Shown here: one piece after another, positions 32,021-41,969 of the stretch | How the letters are laid out: each line of letters starts with the position of its first letter | Numbering within the stretch: the stretch's first letter is position 1 | NCBI RefSeq assembly: GCF_000383615.1 | Contig: NZ_KB911591.1 | Span: 62,001 to 126,000 of the forward strand | Source: Streptomyces canus 299MFChir4.1 | Lineage (GTDB): Bacteria > Actinomycetota > Actinomycetes > Streptomycetales > Streptomycetaceae | Direction of reading: 5' to 3' | DNA: 64,000 nucleotides | Notes under the pieces: model-generated | What the model was told of the DNA's origin: nothing | What the model saw: only the letters and a program-made list of their open reading frames with translations | The model's database searches: none | Made by a program: the position numbers and the translations under genes

Positions 32021-33678
32021 CGGCCCGCTCCCCTCAGCCGCCGCTGGGCCTCGTACAGGTTCCGTGGCCGCACCGCGCCCGGACTGCCGTACAGCTCAAG
32101 CCGGGTGTGCAGATCACCGGTGAAGTCGGGGACGTCGATCTGGTCGAACTCCCGGACCTCGTCGATGCCGACGGTCGCGGACCAGGGCGCCAGGCCGTCG
32201 ATCTTCACCAGCCCGGCGCGGCCGTTGGTGACACGGACGTTCCAGTGGGTGAACCGCGCGCCGAACAGGGGGCCCGCGCTCGCGTCACCGCCGTGGCGGC
32301 CGTTGTTGTGCACGGTGATGTCGGTGCGGACGTTGGCGAAGGGCAGGCCGCGATGGCTGTCGAAGGTGCCCATCCGCATGTCGCCGCGCGACCAGACGTT
32401 GTACGACGACAGCCCCTCGACGTTGATGCCGTGCAGCTGGGTGTTCGCGGGCGCGGGGCGGGTGCGCTCCTCGATGGTGAAGTCCTCGACGAGGTTGTCG
32501 TGCGAGCCCTCGCGGCAGAAGTAGGGATGATGGGAGCCACGGCCCGCGACGCGCGTCCGGCGCAGGGTGCACGCGGAGGCGGCCACCAGGCCGAACCCGT
32601 TGTCGACATGACGGACCGTCACATCGTCCACCCAGCAGTCGTACGCGCACTGGAGCACGACGCCGTTGTGGCCCTTGTCCAGCAGGTGCTGTTGCTGCGG
32701 GACATCGGGCGCCTCCAGGGTCAGGCCCACTACCGCCGAGCCGCTCAACTCGGGTACATGCGTGGTCAGTTGCGGCGACCACTCCGGGCGCAGGTCGAGC
32801 GGGAGCGGCCGTTCGAGGGTGACCTTCCGGCCGTGGACGCGGGAGATGCGGACGGGCCACTCGTAGGGCACGTAGGACGTCAGCTTCGTCTTGTCGTCCC
32901 AGAAGTAGGCCTCGGGGCCGGAACCGCCCCCGCACATGTGCTCCAGGAGGGTGTGGTCGGCGTCGTCCGCGAGCCGGAGCAGGACCAGGGCGCCCGGACG
33001 CAGCGAGCGTGCGTCGGCGACCGTCACCGTCCAGGAACCCTGGCGCGCGGGGGCGACCGCGGTGAGCGTCCGCCACTCGTCGCGCCGGTTGCCGGTCCAG
33101 CCCTCGAAGGGCCACGCCCTGGTCCTGATCGCTGCGACGAGCGACTCCCAACGCGCCTGCGGCGCGAGCCAGATCAGACCGCCCGCCCATGACCAGGACG
33201 ACTTGTCCCCGCCGTAGCGGGAGCCGTACGTCCCGATGAGCTCGGTGAGGTTCTTGGTCGCGTACAAGGTGGTACGGCCGCTGCCGGCGCCCTTGAGGAC
33301 CACGTTCGAGTGGCCCAGGCGGATGACGTCGTCGACGCGGAACGTGCCAGGCGGGATGGTGACCGTGCCCCCGCCGGCCCGTCCGGCAGCGGCGAGGGCA
33401 CGGTTGATCGCGGGGGCCGAGTCGGTCGTTCCGTCCGCCACGGCACCGAAGTCGCGTACGTCGGCGACGACTCGGCGGCGCGGAAAGCGTGTGGCCCCGC
33501 CGTGGCAGCCGGCGCGGCCGACGTACGGGATCTGCGGATGGGTGAAGGGAGTGCGGCTGAACTCCCGCCACAGGGGTGCCGCTTCGGCGGCCGACGCGGC
33601 CCCGGCACCCAGAGCGACGGTGACGGCACTTCCCAGCAGCGACCTTCTGGTCATGCCCATGACAGTGCGGTGGCTCAT
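32017..33678 (-). CDS. Secreted right-handed beta-helix protein (pectate-lyase-3-like)
   Basis: 553 residues. A twin-arginine-type signal (MTRRSLLGSAVTVALGAG) leads to RRVVADVRDFGAVADGTTDS and GGGTVTIPPGTFRVDDVIRL, the start of pectate_lyase_3/GH28-like beta-helices. Successive rungs follow (VVGLTLEAPDVPQQQHLLDK, YDCWVDDVTVRHVDNGFGLV, NVWSRGDMRMG). It probably binds or cleaves a plant or algal polysaccharide. The ATG at 33678 is chosen; a second ATG eight codons later would also keep the signal. It forms an operon with the alginate-lyase-like gene. Confidence 0.82.
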   Translation of the reverse strand: MSHRTVMGMTRRSLLGSAVTVALGAGAASAAEAAPLWREFSRTPFTHPQIPYVGRAGCHGGATRFPRRRVVADVRDFGAVADGTTDSAPAINRALAAAGRAGGGTVTIPPGTFRVDDVIRLGHSNVVLKGAGSGRTTLYATKNLTELIGTYGSRYGGDKSSWSWAGGLIWLAPQARWESLVAAIRTRAWPFEGWTGNRRDEWRTLTAVAPARQGSWTVTVADARSLRPGALVLLRLADDADHTLLEHMCGGGSGPEAYFWDDKTKLTSYVPYEWPVRISRVHGRKVTLERPLPLDLRPEWSPQLTTHVPELSGSAVVGLTLEAPDVPQQQHLLDKGHNGVVLQCAYDCWVDDVTVRHVDNGFGLVAASACTLRRTRVAGRGSHHPYFCREGSHDNLVEDFTIEERTRPAPANTQLHGINVEGLSSYNVWSRGDMRMGTFDSHRGLPFANVRTDITVHNNGRHGGDASAGPLFGARFTHWNVRVTNGRAGLVKIDGLAPWSATVGIDEVREFDQIDVPDFTGDLHTRLELYGSPGAVRPRNLYEAQRRLRGAGR

Positions 33679-33818
33679 GGCGGATCGCCCTTTCCATGGA
33701 GCTTCATGGATGTGAACGACGTTCATAAGTGCGTTGATCGGTGAGGATGCCATGCCGCCGAGCCATGCGAAAGAGGTTGCGCAGGGATTAATTGGTCATG
33801 TCCCTGAACCAGTGCAAA

Positions 33819-33861
33819 CACGGAGCCCCGTCGGCAGGGTGGCTGCCGACGGGGCTCCGTG
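33819..33861 (-). terminator. Hairpin terminator after the giant GH43 gene
   Basis: 19-base perfect arms (33819-33837 and 33843-33861) with a five-base loop GGTGG, ten bases past the stop codon of the GH43 gene. The remaining space up to 33678 holds the promoter of the beta-helix/lyase operon. Confidence 0.8.
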
Positions 33862-33870
33862 GGGGTGAAA

Positions 33871-36800
33871 CTACCGTCGACTGCTGCCGACGGCGATGAG
33901 GCCGGTGACCTTCGAGCCGGTCAGGTTGTCGTAGACGAGCTCACCGCCGGACTTCTTCCAGATCCTGAGGCGGAAGGTGTCCGGGCCGTCGGTGGCGGTG
34001 ACGCGGAAGCCGTACCCGCTCTTCCCGCCGACCGTGCCGGATCCCTGGTAGACGGCCTGGGAGCCGGTGACCACGAGCCAGTCGGAGCCCGTCGAACGGA
34101 ACTTCAGCCCCGCCCGGCCGAAGTCGAAGGACACCTCGCCGACAGGAGTGACGGCCCCCGGCAGGTAGGCCGCGGCGAAGGAGAAGGCGGCCTTGCCCGT
34201 CAGGTCCGGCTTGGCGGGGTAGGCGCCGGCCGGGGAGGCGAGGACACCGGCGCCGAGCACGGGACCGGCGGAGCGGTCGTAGACGATCAGCTCGGGAAGC
34301 GTCCTGCTGTCCGAGGCGCCGTCGTCGTCCGTGACGGTGAGCACCGGACGCCGGATCCCCGCCTTGGCGTACGTGTGCTCGGCCCGGCAACCGGAGGCGG
34401 TCACCTTGCCGGACTGCGGGGCACTCCCGTCCTTCCAGTCGACCGTGCAGGTGTGCGTGTCGCTCGTGCCCGGGTCGGTGAACCCGGCCGTGACGATCGC
34501 GCCCCTGTCGACCGGCACCGGGGACTGCGGCCCCGCGGCGGAGACGAGGACCGGTGCCGCGTTGGCCACCCTCACCGTCACCGTGTCCGTGCTCCGGCCA
34601 CCGGTCAGGGTGACCATGTAGGTGCCGTCGTCGGTGCAGGTGACCGTCGTGGCCGCCGACCCTGGACTGGCGAAGGTGCAGGGCGCTCCCGCCCCGGCGG
34701 TCCACTTCGGGCTGCCCGCACCGGAGATCGTGCCGTGCAGCGCGATCGCGTCGCCCTCCTTGCCGCCGACGTCCGCACCGGCGTGCACGATGCTCACCGG
34801 GTCGATGCTCGTCAGGGTGGGCACGACCTTCTTGATCAGGCCGTCGGAGTCGAACTCCAGCTTGTCGACGGTTGTTTCACGGTGCATGCCGTCACCGCCG
34901 GGGATGGCGAACCGGTGGTAGGCGATGTACCAGTCGCCGGAGTTCGGCACCTGGACGATCGAGTGGTGCCCGGGACCCTTGATGCCGAGCGACAGGTCCT
35001 TCTCCAGGATCACGCCCCGCTTGGTCCAGGGACCGGTGGGGGAGGGGCCGGTGGCGTAGGCGACACGGTAGTTCTCGTCGCGGGTGTCGTTCTCCGACCA
35101 TGTGAGGTAGTAGGTGCCGTGGCGCTTGATGACGAAGGAGCCCTCGTTGTAGCCGCTGGGCGTGATGTCCTTCATCTTCGTGAGGTCGAGGGAGGTCATG
35201 TCGGCGTTCAGCGGGGCCACGTAGGCGTGTCCGTTGCCCCAGTAGAGGTACGACTGCCCGTCGTCGTCGGTGAACACGGCCGGGTCGATCATCTGGCCGC
35301 TGAACTGGCCTGCCTTCAGCAGTGGTCGACCCAGCGCGTCCTTGAACGGACCGGTCGGCGAGTCGGACACCGCGACACCGATGTTGGCGTCGGCGCAGAA
35401 GTAGAAGTAGTACTTCCCGTCCTTCTCGGCGATCGTCGGCGCCCAGGCCCTGCTGTCCGCCCACGAGACGTCGGGGCCGAGGTCGAGGATGACGCCGTGG
35501 TCCTTCCAGTGGACCAGGTCGGTGGAGGAGTACGCCTTGAACTGCGTGCCGCTCCAGCCCTCGAAGCCGTCGGTGGTCGGATAGATGTAGAAGGTGTCGC
35601 CGAAGCGCACGATGTTCGGGTCCGCGTTGAGACCCGGCAGGACCGGGCTCCTCATCACGAGCGCCGAGACCGTCCAGGTGCGCTTCTTGCCGTCGGAGCC
35701 GGTCACCTCGTACGTCACCGGCTTGCTGAAGTCCTGCACACTGCCGGAGGCGGGGCTGATCGCGGCGCCGTGGGCCAGGGTGAACTCCGGTGCCAGCGCG
35801 GTGAGATCGGTGCCCTCCTTCATCGGCAGGGTGACCTTGCTGTCCGCGTTGTCGACGATCGCGTCGACCTTGAGCGCGGGGTGCGTGGCTTTGGCGATGC
35901 CCGCGGTGTTGCCGCTGAGCTCCATCACCTCGGCGGCCGTCAGGGCCCGGTCGTAGACGCGGAAGTCGTCGACCTCGCCGCCGAAGGCCGGGTCGCCCGC
36001 GTACAGGGACCTGCCGATGTAGCCGCTGTAGTCCTTGTTCGCGTCGTACAGTTCGGACGGCTTGATGGTGGTCGTGGTCCGGGCCGCCTCGACGCCGTCG
36101 ACGTAGAGGACCATCGTGCCGGTCGCCCCGTCGAGGGTGACGGTGACGTGCCGCCACTCGCCCGGGGTGAGCTGCGAGCCCGCCGTCAGCTTCGACTCCG
36201 CCGACCAACTCGCTTTGGTGATGGCCGAGTAGAGGCTGTTGCCGCCGTTGGAGGGCGTCGCGAACAGGTACTTGCTGCTGTCCGGACCGAGCCCGAACAG
36301 CCACTGGAAGCTGCTGCCGCCCTTCCACTTGGCGTACGTCGACACGGTCACGCTGTCGGCGTTCTTCAGCACACCGTTCGGGATCCTGACATACGGCGAC
36401 CCCGTCGCGTCTCCCGACATCTTGAAGGAGCCGCCCTGCACGCCCGTGCCGAAGGCGGGCGTACCGACGTAGGTGCCGTGGGAGCCGTGGCCGCTGGAGT
36501 CGACCGCGATGTTGCCGCCCGACTCGTCGAAGCCGTAGTGCAGGAGCATGTCTGCCGGGACGTCGGGGCCCTCCTCGGAGACGGTCACCTCGGCCTGGAG
36601 CGGGAGCGCCGCGCCGTCGGGAAGGCTGCCGGTGACCGTGAAGGTGCCCGCGTGGGCGTACTTCGACGCCGGAACGTCCTCCCAGGTGACCGCGACGGGG
36701 CGCTTGACACCGTCGGCGTACGTGGCGATCACGGTGGCCGGCAGTACCGGAGCCTCGCCGATCCGCGTCTTCACGGACGTGTCCTCGACGCTCTCGACGA

Positions 36801-39072
36801 GCTGGTCCGGCTGGTAGGAGCGCAGGAGGCGGTCGTACTCGGCCTGGGTGACCGGCAGGACGGTGCCGTGGCGCGGCCTGGCCGGCAGGTCGTAGTCGGC
36901 GACCGGGGTCCAGTTGCCGGAATCGAGGTCGGTCGTCTCGAAGGGGATGTATCCGCGGCCGCCGAACTCGTCGAGGAACGCGTACCACTTCTCCTCGGTG
37001 TTCGACTTGAACACCAGCGGCCCCTCGGCGGCGTTCATCGCGCCCTTGCCGATGCCCTCCGCGACGGCGGTCCAGTTCAGGTTCAGGATCGAGTCGCTCT
37101 TCTCCTCGAAGATGAACTTGCTGTTGGGCGTCGAGGAGGTGTTGTTCCGCTCGTCCTTCGACAGACGGTAGTAGGTGCCGTTGTTCTGGATCATCGTGGA
37201 GTCGATGACCGAGTAGCCGCGGTCGATCCAGACCTTGGGCTCGCTGAAGGTGTAGAAGTCGCGGGTGGTCGCGTACATCATGCGGTTGTAGGTGTCGCCG
37301 GAGTGCGCCTCGTTGTCGTACAGCTTCGACGCCCAGAAGACGACGTACTCGCCGAGCCTCGTGTCGTAGTACGCCTCCGGCGCCCAGGTGTTGCCCGCGC
37401 TGTCGGGGGAGACCTTGACCAGGCGCTGGTTCGTCCAGTGGACCAGGTCGGTGGACTCCCAGACCATGACGGACTTGCTGCCGGTCCGCTGGGAGGCGTC
37501 CCAGTCGCCGTTGCCGTAGATCCTGAGGTCGGTGGCGATCTGGTAGAACTTGTCGCCCTCGGGGGAGCGGATGATGAACGGGTCGCGCAGGCCCTTCTCG
37601 CCGAGCGTGGAGGTCAGGACCGGCTTGCCGTCGTTCAGCTCCCGCCACTTCATGGGGTCGTCGCCCTTGCTGAGCGCGGCGTAGAGCTGCTCGCCGTCCG
37701 AGGTGCCCTCACCCGTGAAGTAGCTGAACATGTAGCCCTTGAGGGCTTGTTTCGCGGGAAGTTCGGGGACCTTGGCGGTGAAGACGCGGGTGGTCTTCGC
37801 GTCGCCCTTGGAGACGGTGGCGGTCAGCTCGACGGTCGTGGCGCCGTCGTCGTGTGCGGGGCGGTGGACCGTGCCGTCGGCTCGGATGACGTCCTCGTCG
37901 GCGGAGGTCCAGGAGACGGTGGTGCCGTAGTCGCCCGAGGCCGGGAGGGTGAGGTTGCCGCGCACGTCGTCGAGGTTGTGGACGCTGAGCGCCTCGGCCG
38001 CCCGCCGGGTGGCCGTCTCGTCGTCGAAGTCGGGCAGGACCGTGACGTCGAAGCTCTTGGTGTCGGTCACGGAACCCTTCTTCAGGGTGGCCGTGAGGGT
38101 GGCGTGGCCGTCCGGTTCACCGGCGGCGGGGCGGGTCACCTTGCCGGAGCCGCTCACCACGTCCGGGTGGTCGCTGGCCCAGGTGAGGGTGGAGCCGCCG
38201 GCCGTGCCGGTCTTCGGGAGGTCCAGGTCGGCCGTGACCGCGCTGGTGTCGCCGAGGCTCAGGGCGGCCTTGTCGTCGGCGACGCCCTCGGAGGCGACGG
38301 GGAGGGAGAGCTGCTCGACCTCGGAGGCGGCGAGGGCCCGGTCGTAGACGCGGAAGTCGCGGATGCGGCCCTTGAACGGCTTGTCGCCGGAGTAGAGCGA
38401 CTTGCCGATGTAGTTGGCGGTGGTGGTTCCGGAGCCGATGGCGCCGGGCGTGATGGTGACCGCCGTGTTGCGGCCGACCTCGACACCGTCCTCGTACAGG
38501 ACGCCGGTGGTGCCGGTCTGGGTGTAGGTGAGCTGCTTCCACACCGCGCGGGTGAGGTTGTGCGCGTCGGAGGGCTTCGTGGTCTGCTCGGTCGACCAGT
38601 TGCCGGTCGCGATCGAGGTGCGCAGGGAGTTGCCGGTGGCGAACAGGTACCCGTTGCCGTTGCCGCCGCTGGAGTTGCCGAAGCCGTAGAGGAAGTACGG
38701 CGTGCTCTGGGCGGAGTCGATCAGCACGTCCGTGGAGACGGTGATGGAGTCCATCCCCTTCATGACGTCGTCCGGCACCTTGATGGAGGTGTCGGAGCCG
38801 TTGAAGGCGAGCCCGTGCGCGGGGTCGGACCAGTCGGCGGTCCCGTTCACCGTGCCGTCGCGGCCGTTGCCCGAGGCGTCGGGGACGGTACTGCCCGAGG
38901 CGCCGTCCAGCTTGTACCAGAGGGCCAGTCCATCGGTGACGTCCGCGGTGTCCGCCGCCCGGGCGGGGAGCATGGGCGCGGCGAGGCCCAGGAGCAGTGA
39001 CGCGGCGGTCAGACCGGCGAGGCGGCCCGCCCGATGTCTTGCGCGGGTGCGCGGACGTGCGAGGTACGTCAT
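33871..39072 (-). CDS. Giant secreted protein with two GH43 modules, two LamG and Ig/PKD-like domains
   Basis: 1733 residues, Sec signal (LAGLTAASLLLGLAAPML, then ARAAD). Order: LamG (YKLDGASGSTVPDASGNGRD), two bacterial Ig-like repeats (each with a TWASD/SWTSA core), first GH43 propeller (GLRDPFIIR, NTWAPEAYYD, SVIDSTMI, AAEGPLVFK), an Ig-like domain (VAVTWEDVP), second LamG (HYGFDESGGNIAVDSSGHGS), a DUF5018-like domain, second GH43 (LNADPNIVRFGDTFYIYPTT, SRAWAPTIAEKD, GYNEGSFVIKR), two PKD-like repeats and a C-terminal beta-domain. GH43 enzymes are arabinanases, arabinofuranosidases or galactosidases; two propellers could act on branched arabinan or arabinogalactan. The ATG at 39072 follows AGGGGAA. 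Confidence 0.9.
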   Translation of the reverse strand: MTYLARPRTRARHRAGRLAGLTAASLLLGLAAPMLPARAADTADVTDGLALWYKLDGASGSTVPDASGNGRDGTVNGTADWSDPAHGLAFNGSDTSIKVPDDVMKGMDSITVSTDVLIDSAQSTPYFLYGFGNSSGGNGNGYLFATGNSLRTSIATGNWSTEQTTKPSDAHNLTRAVWKQLTYTQTGTTGVLYEDGVEVGRNTAVTITPGAIGSGTTTANYIGKSLYSGDKPFKGRIRDFRVYDRALAASEVEQLSLPVASEGVADDKAALSLGDTSAVTADLDLPKTGTAGGSTLTWASDHPDVVSGSGKVTRPAAGEPDGHATLTATLKKGSVTDTKSFDVTVLPDFDDETATRRAAEALSVHNLDDVRGNLTLPASGDYGTTVSWTSADEDVIRADGTVHRPAHDDGATTVELTATVSKGDAKTTRVFTAKVPELPAKQALKGYMFSYFTGEGTSDGEQLYAALSKGDDPMKWRELNDGKPVLTSTLGEKGLRDPFIIRSPEGDKFYQIATDLRIYGNGDWDASQRTGSKSVMVWESTDLVHWTNQRLVKVSPDSAGNTWAPEAYYDTRLGEYVVFWASKLYDNEAHSGDTYNRMMYATTRDFYTFSEPKVWIDRGYSVIDSTMIQNNGTYYRLSKDERNNTSSTPNSKFIFEEKSDSILNLNWTAVAEGIGKGAMNAAEGPLVFKSNTEEKWYAFLDEFGGRGYIPFETTDLDSGNWTPVADYDLPARPRHGTVLPVTQAEYDRLLRSYQPDQLVESVEDTSVKTRIGEAPVLPATVIATYADGVKRPVAVTWEDVPASKYAHAGTFTVTGSLPDGAALPLQAEVTVSEEGPDVPADMLLHYGFDESGGNIAVDSSGHGSHGTYVGTPAFGTGVQGGSFKMSGDATGSPYVRIPNGVLKNADSVTVSTYAKWKGGSSFQWLFGLGPDSSKYLFATPSNGGNSLYSAITKASWSAESKLTAGSQLTPGEWRHVTVTLDGATGTMVLYVDGVEAARTTTTIKPSELYDANKDYSGYIGRSLYAGDPAFGGEVDDFRVYDRALTAAEVMELSGNTAGIAKATHPALKVDAIVDNADSKVTLPMKEGTDLTALAPEFTLAHGAAISPASGSVQDFSKPVTYEVTGSDGKKRTWTVSALVMRSPVLPGLNADPNIVRFGDTFYIYPTTDGFEGWSGTQFKAYSSTDLVHWKDHGVILDLGPDVSWADSRAWAPTIAEKDGKYYFYFCADANIGVAVSDSPTGPFKDALGRPLLKAGQFSGQMIDPAVFTDDDGQSYLYWGNGHAYVAPLNADMTSLDLTKMKDITPSGYNEGSFVIKRHGTYYLTWSENDTRDENYRVAYATGPSPTGPWTKRGVILEKDLSLGIKGPGHHSIVQVPNSGDWYIAYHRFAIPGGDGMHRETTVDKLEFDSDGLIKKVVPTLTSIDPVSIVHAGADVGGKEGDAIALHGTISGAGSPKWTAGAGAPCTFASPGSAATTVTCTDDGTYMVTLTGGRSTDTVTVRVANAAPVLVSAAGPQSPVPVDRGAIVTAGFTDPGTSDTHTCTVDWKDGSAPQSGKVTASGCRAEHTYAKAGIRRPVLTVTDDDGASDSRTLPELIVYDRSAGPVLGAGVLASPAGAYPAKPDLTGKAAFSFAAAYLPGAVTPVGEVSFDFGRAGLKFRSTGSDWLVVTGSQAVYQGSGTVGGKSGYGFRVTATDGPDTFRLRIWKKSGGELVYDNLTGSKVTGLIAVGSSRR

Positions 39073-39302
39073 GTGGGGTTCCCCTGCTGAGGCGTGGCGG
39101 GGCCTCGGCGGGGGCACCCTGCCGTTTCGGCTGTGTGACGTGGTGTTGCGAGAGTGTCAATCGCGTCGTGCGGGGACGTCAAGAGGTTTCGAACGATGTC
39201 CGACTGGTCGAACGTCACGATCTCCCCACATGTATGGGGGAGTTGGGGGCACGTGGGAGGTACCCAGCGTGACTACCTCAGACAATCGAAGGGACGGGCG
39301 CC

Positions 39303-39476
39303 ATGCTCGCCATCATCTCCGCGGTCCTGTTCTTCATTTCCTTTCTGATCAACGCCGCGGACATCTCCACCAACGACACCTTCACCTCGACGAACATCAT
39401 GCTGCTCGGCCTCATGGTGCTCGCGCTGCACCTGGCAGGCATCGGCAGCGGCTGGAACGTGCGCGGCCGCAGGTGA
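39303..39476 (+). CDS. 57-residue membrane protein
   Basis: Translates as MLAIISAVLFFISFLINAAD, a short polar loop (ISTNDTFTSTN), a second helix IMLLGLMVLALHLAGIGSGW and a basic end NVRGRR. Two membrane helices fill most of the protein. It has a GAAGGGACGGG stretch before the ATG. It sits alone between two minus-strand glycoside hydrolase genes and stops six bases before the GH95 stop. The function is unknown, but the clean helix-loop-helix makes a real gene likely. Confidence 0.75.
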   Translation: MLAIISAVLFFISFLINAADISTNDTFTSTNIMLLGLMVLALHLAGIGSGWNVRGRR

Positions 39477-39482
39477 GCCGCC

Positions 39483-41861
39483 TCAGACGCGGGGCAGCCC
39501 CCAGCGGGGTGCTGCCCCGTTCGGGCGCACGGGCGCCACGCTCAGCTCCGGACGGTCGCCCTTGGCCGTGACGATCGCCGACTCGCCCCTGCGCAGGGCT
39601 ATGCGGACCGTGCCGTCGCCGACGTCCTCGTGGCGCAGGGGTCGGCCTCCTCCGTCGCGCACGTCGACCGGCCCCGCGATCCCGTGGCCTACGAGGCAGG
39701 GGGCGCCCGCCTCGCTGACCAGCCGCACCCAGCGGGTGACACCGCCCTGACGGACCGCGCTGAGCAGGAAGGCGCCCTGGGTGCGGAAGTCGTGCACGGC
39801 GAGGTCCTTCCAGACGGCGGGCACCGCGGGGAACACCCGGACGACACCGCCCCATGACTGGCACACCATGTCGTGCAGTGACTGTGCCGCCGACAGCGGT
39901 GTCTCGATGACCGGCCCCGACTCCTGGTACATGGTGTTGGGCTGGATGAAACGGGTCATCAGCTCCCCCAGGTACGCCAGCGCGTCCTCGCCCTTGCCGA
40001 GCAGGGCCGACATGGAGGCGGCGCCCGTGAAGGTGTAACCCTGCAAGGCGCCCTCGAAGCCCACCCAGTGCGCCAACGACCGCTCGATCAGGGCGCGTTC
40101 GTCGGGTGAGCGGCCGGTGACCTCGTACAGCGGGTAGACCGCGAGCAGATGCGAGTAGTGGCGGTGCGACTTCGCGAACGGGATGTCCGCGCCGATCATG
40201 AAGCCGTTCGCGTCCGTCGGGTACGGCGCCCTTTTCGCCAACATCTCACGCCAGCGGGGTGCCAGCGGGTCCTTGACGCCGAGGAGTTCGGCGGAGTCGA
40301 GAAGCGTGCGGCAACCCCAGGTCAGGAGCATCAGGTCGTAGTTGCAGTCGCGCGAATCGCCGCCGTACTCGGGGGAGAAGGTGGCGGGCAGGTGCAGTTT
40401 GCCGTCCGGGCCGGGTTCCAGGAAGTGCAGGTAGTAGTTGACCGCCTTGCGCAGCAGGGGGAACAGCACGTCCCGGAGGACCGACTCGTCCATGGTGTGG
40501 CGGTAGCTGAGCCACACGTTGTGCAGCGCCCAGGTCAGGTTGCCGACTTCGGGGGTGGGCGGGTCCTGGCCGGGGATGCCGACGCCATAGCCCATGAGGG
40601 GGCTCGCCGCGCCGTTGACCAGGTGGGGGTCGGTGGTGCGCGGGATGCCCAGCGAGTCGCTGCGGTACGGCGCCGGCGTCTCCTGGGCCAGGTTGTCCCG
40701 GAACTCGCTCAACGCCCGCGTGACGGCGTCCAGTTCGAGATGGTTGGAGCCGTGGATGAGCCAGTACTCCAGCTGGACGTTGAGATTCCACCAGGTGTTG
40801 GGCCAGGGCGTGGGCTCCAGCCAGGGGCCGCTCGTCGCCATCACGGGGGCGTCGCGGCGGGCGGCGGAGGCGGCCTTGTACAGCTGGATCCAGTAGAAGC
40901 GCTGGATACGGGCGTCGGGGAGCGACAGGAAACTCTTCCGGTAGTAGGCGCGCCACCAGGCGCGATGGTCCAGGGCCAGGGCGGACCAGGGGAGTGGTTC
41001 CGTCCGGCGGACCGTTCGGAGGGCCCGTCCCAGGGCCGTGGTCCCGGGGTGCGAGTGCGCGACGTGCGCGTACAAGGTCCGCGTCCGGCCCCTGGCCCGT
41101 TCCCGCCACGTGGTGACGTGCTGCCCGCCCGCCAGCAGCGGCTGCACGGCGGCGGTGATCCCGTCATGGTCCGCCACCTGGGCGGGCGGATTGCCCTGGT
41201 AGCCGTCCGGCAGGGGCTTGAAGGCGGCCCGCGGGCTGATCGCGTCCGCCGGATGGAACACCCAGCGGAAGTCACGCTCCCCCTCGCTCGGGGTCACCTC
41301 GACGGCGAGGACCGAGCGGTCGTTGTGGACCAGGGCGCGCAGGGCCAGGGTGCCCCGGTCGGTGGTGAGCGTGCCGGTCAACTCGGCCTTGCGCAGGGAC
41401 AGTCGCCAGTCGAGGCCGGTGATCGCGCCCACCGGCTCCAGGGTGAAGTGCCCGACCGGCAGCCGGGCGAGGCCGAAGAGAGACCCGAACTCGGGCCGGT
41501 GGTCCTGCACTTCGGAGTGCTGGACGGTGAAACGCACCGCCGACGAGGTGGCCCCCGGTTCGGCGTAGATCCCCGAGCCGAGGAAGCCGTTCCCGAGGAA
41601 GGGGCCTTCGTACCAGGCCGTCGGCATCCGCTGCCAGACGAGGTCGGCGTCGTCGAGAACCGTGCGCCAGGGGTCGCCGGATGCCGGGGCGGACGCCGGG
41701 GCCGATGCGACCGGGTCGGCCGCCACCGGGGTGGCCCCGGCACGCTCGGCCGCCGTCGCCTGGGCGGCGGCCAGGGCAGATGTCAGGAGTGCGCCACTGA
41801 GGGCGGATCCCGTGGCGAGGACGGAACGCCTGGACGGATCGGGCGCGGAGGGGCCGGACAC
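39483..41861 (-). CDS. Secreted GH95-like glycoside hydrolase
   Basis: 792 residues. A twin-arginine-type signal (DPSRRSVLATGSALSGALLT) precedes an N-terminal beta-domain starting WQRMPTAWYEGPFLGNGFLG and an (alpha/alpha)6 barrel (NTWWNLNVQLEYWLIHGSNH, TFSPEYGGDSRDCNYDLMLL, NTMYQESGPVIETPLSAAQS) with a C-terminal beta-domain. The layout fits GH95 (alpha-L-fucosidase / alpha-L-galactosidase), though with divergence, so the sugar is uncertain. The GTG at 41861 lies four bases after TTGGAGG. A promoter is visible upstream. Confidence 0.75.
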   Translation of the reverse strand: MSGPSAPDPSRRSVLATGSALSGALLTSALAAAQATAAERAGATPVAADPVASAPASAPASGDPWRTVLDDADLVWQRMPTAWYEGPFLGNGFLGSGIYAEPGATSSAVRFTVQHSEVQDHRPEFGSLFGLARLPVGHFTLEPVGAITGLDWRLSLRKAELTGTLTTDRGTLALRALVHNDRSVLAVEVTPSEGERDFRWVFHPADAISPRAAFKPLPDGYQGNPPAQVADHDGITAAVQPLLAGGQHVTTWRERARGRTRTLYAHVAHSHPGTTALGRALRTVRRTEPLPWSALALDHRAWWRAYYRKSFLSLPDARIQRFYWIQLYKAASAARRDAPVMATSGPWLEPTPWPNTWWNLNVQLEYWLIHGSNHLELDAVTRALSEFRDNLAQETPAPYRSDSLGIPRTTDPHLVNGAASPLMGYGVGIPGQDPPTPEVGNLTWALHNVWLSYRHTMDESVLRDVLFPLLRKAVNYYLHFLEPGPDGKLHLPATFSPEYGGDSRDCNYDLMLLTWGCRTLLDSAELLGVKDPLAPRWREMLAKRAPYPTDANGFMIGADIPFAKSHRHYSHLLAVYPLYEVTGRSPDERALIERSLAHWVGFEGALQGYTFTGAASMSALLGKGEDALAYLGELMTRFIQPNTMYQESGPVIETPLSAAQSLHDMVCQSWGGVVRVFPAVPAVWKDLAVHDFRTQGAFLLSAVRQGGVTRWVRLVSEAGAPCLVGHGIAGPVDVRDGGGRPLRHEDVGDGTVRIALRRGESAIVTAKGDRPELSVAPVRPNGAAPRWGLPRV

Positions 41862-41915
41862 AGTGCCTCCAAGCGGGCTCAGTGAGCGCAAGTCATCGGA
41901 GCTATTCCGCGAGGC

Positions 41916-41944
41916 AACATAGAGTTGGGGTTGCGGTGCGTCAA
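41916..41944 (-). promoter_or_regulatory. Vegetative-type promoter of the GH95-like gene
   Basis: On the minus strand TTGACG (41939-41944), a 17-base spacer and TATGTT (41916-41921) match the housekeeping sigma consensus well. It ends about 55 bases before the GTG start. Confidence 0.6.
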
Positions 41945-41969
41945 TGGAACGGGATAGATCCGATGTGTG

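Noticed and set aside
33859..39000. 1713-residue plus-strand frame across the GH43 gene
   Set aside because: It is antisense to a gene with clear GH43 and LamG motifs; its Val/Gly/Arg/Asp-rich text is the usual mirror of high-GC codon use.
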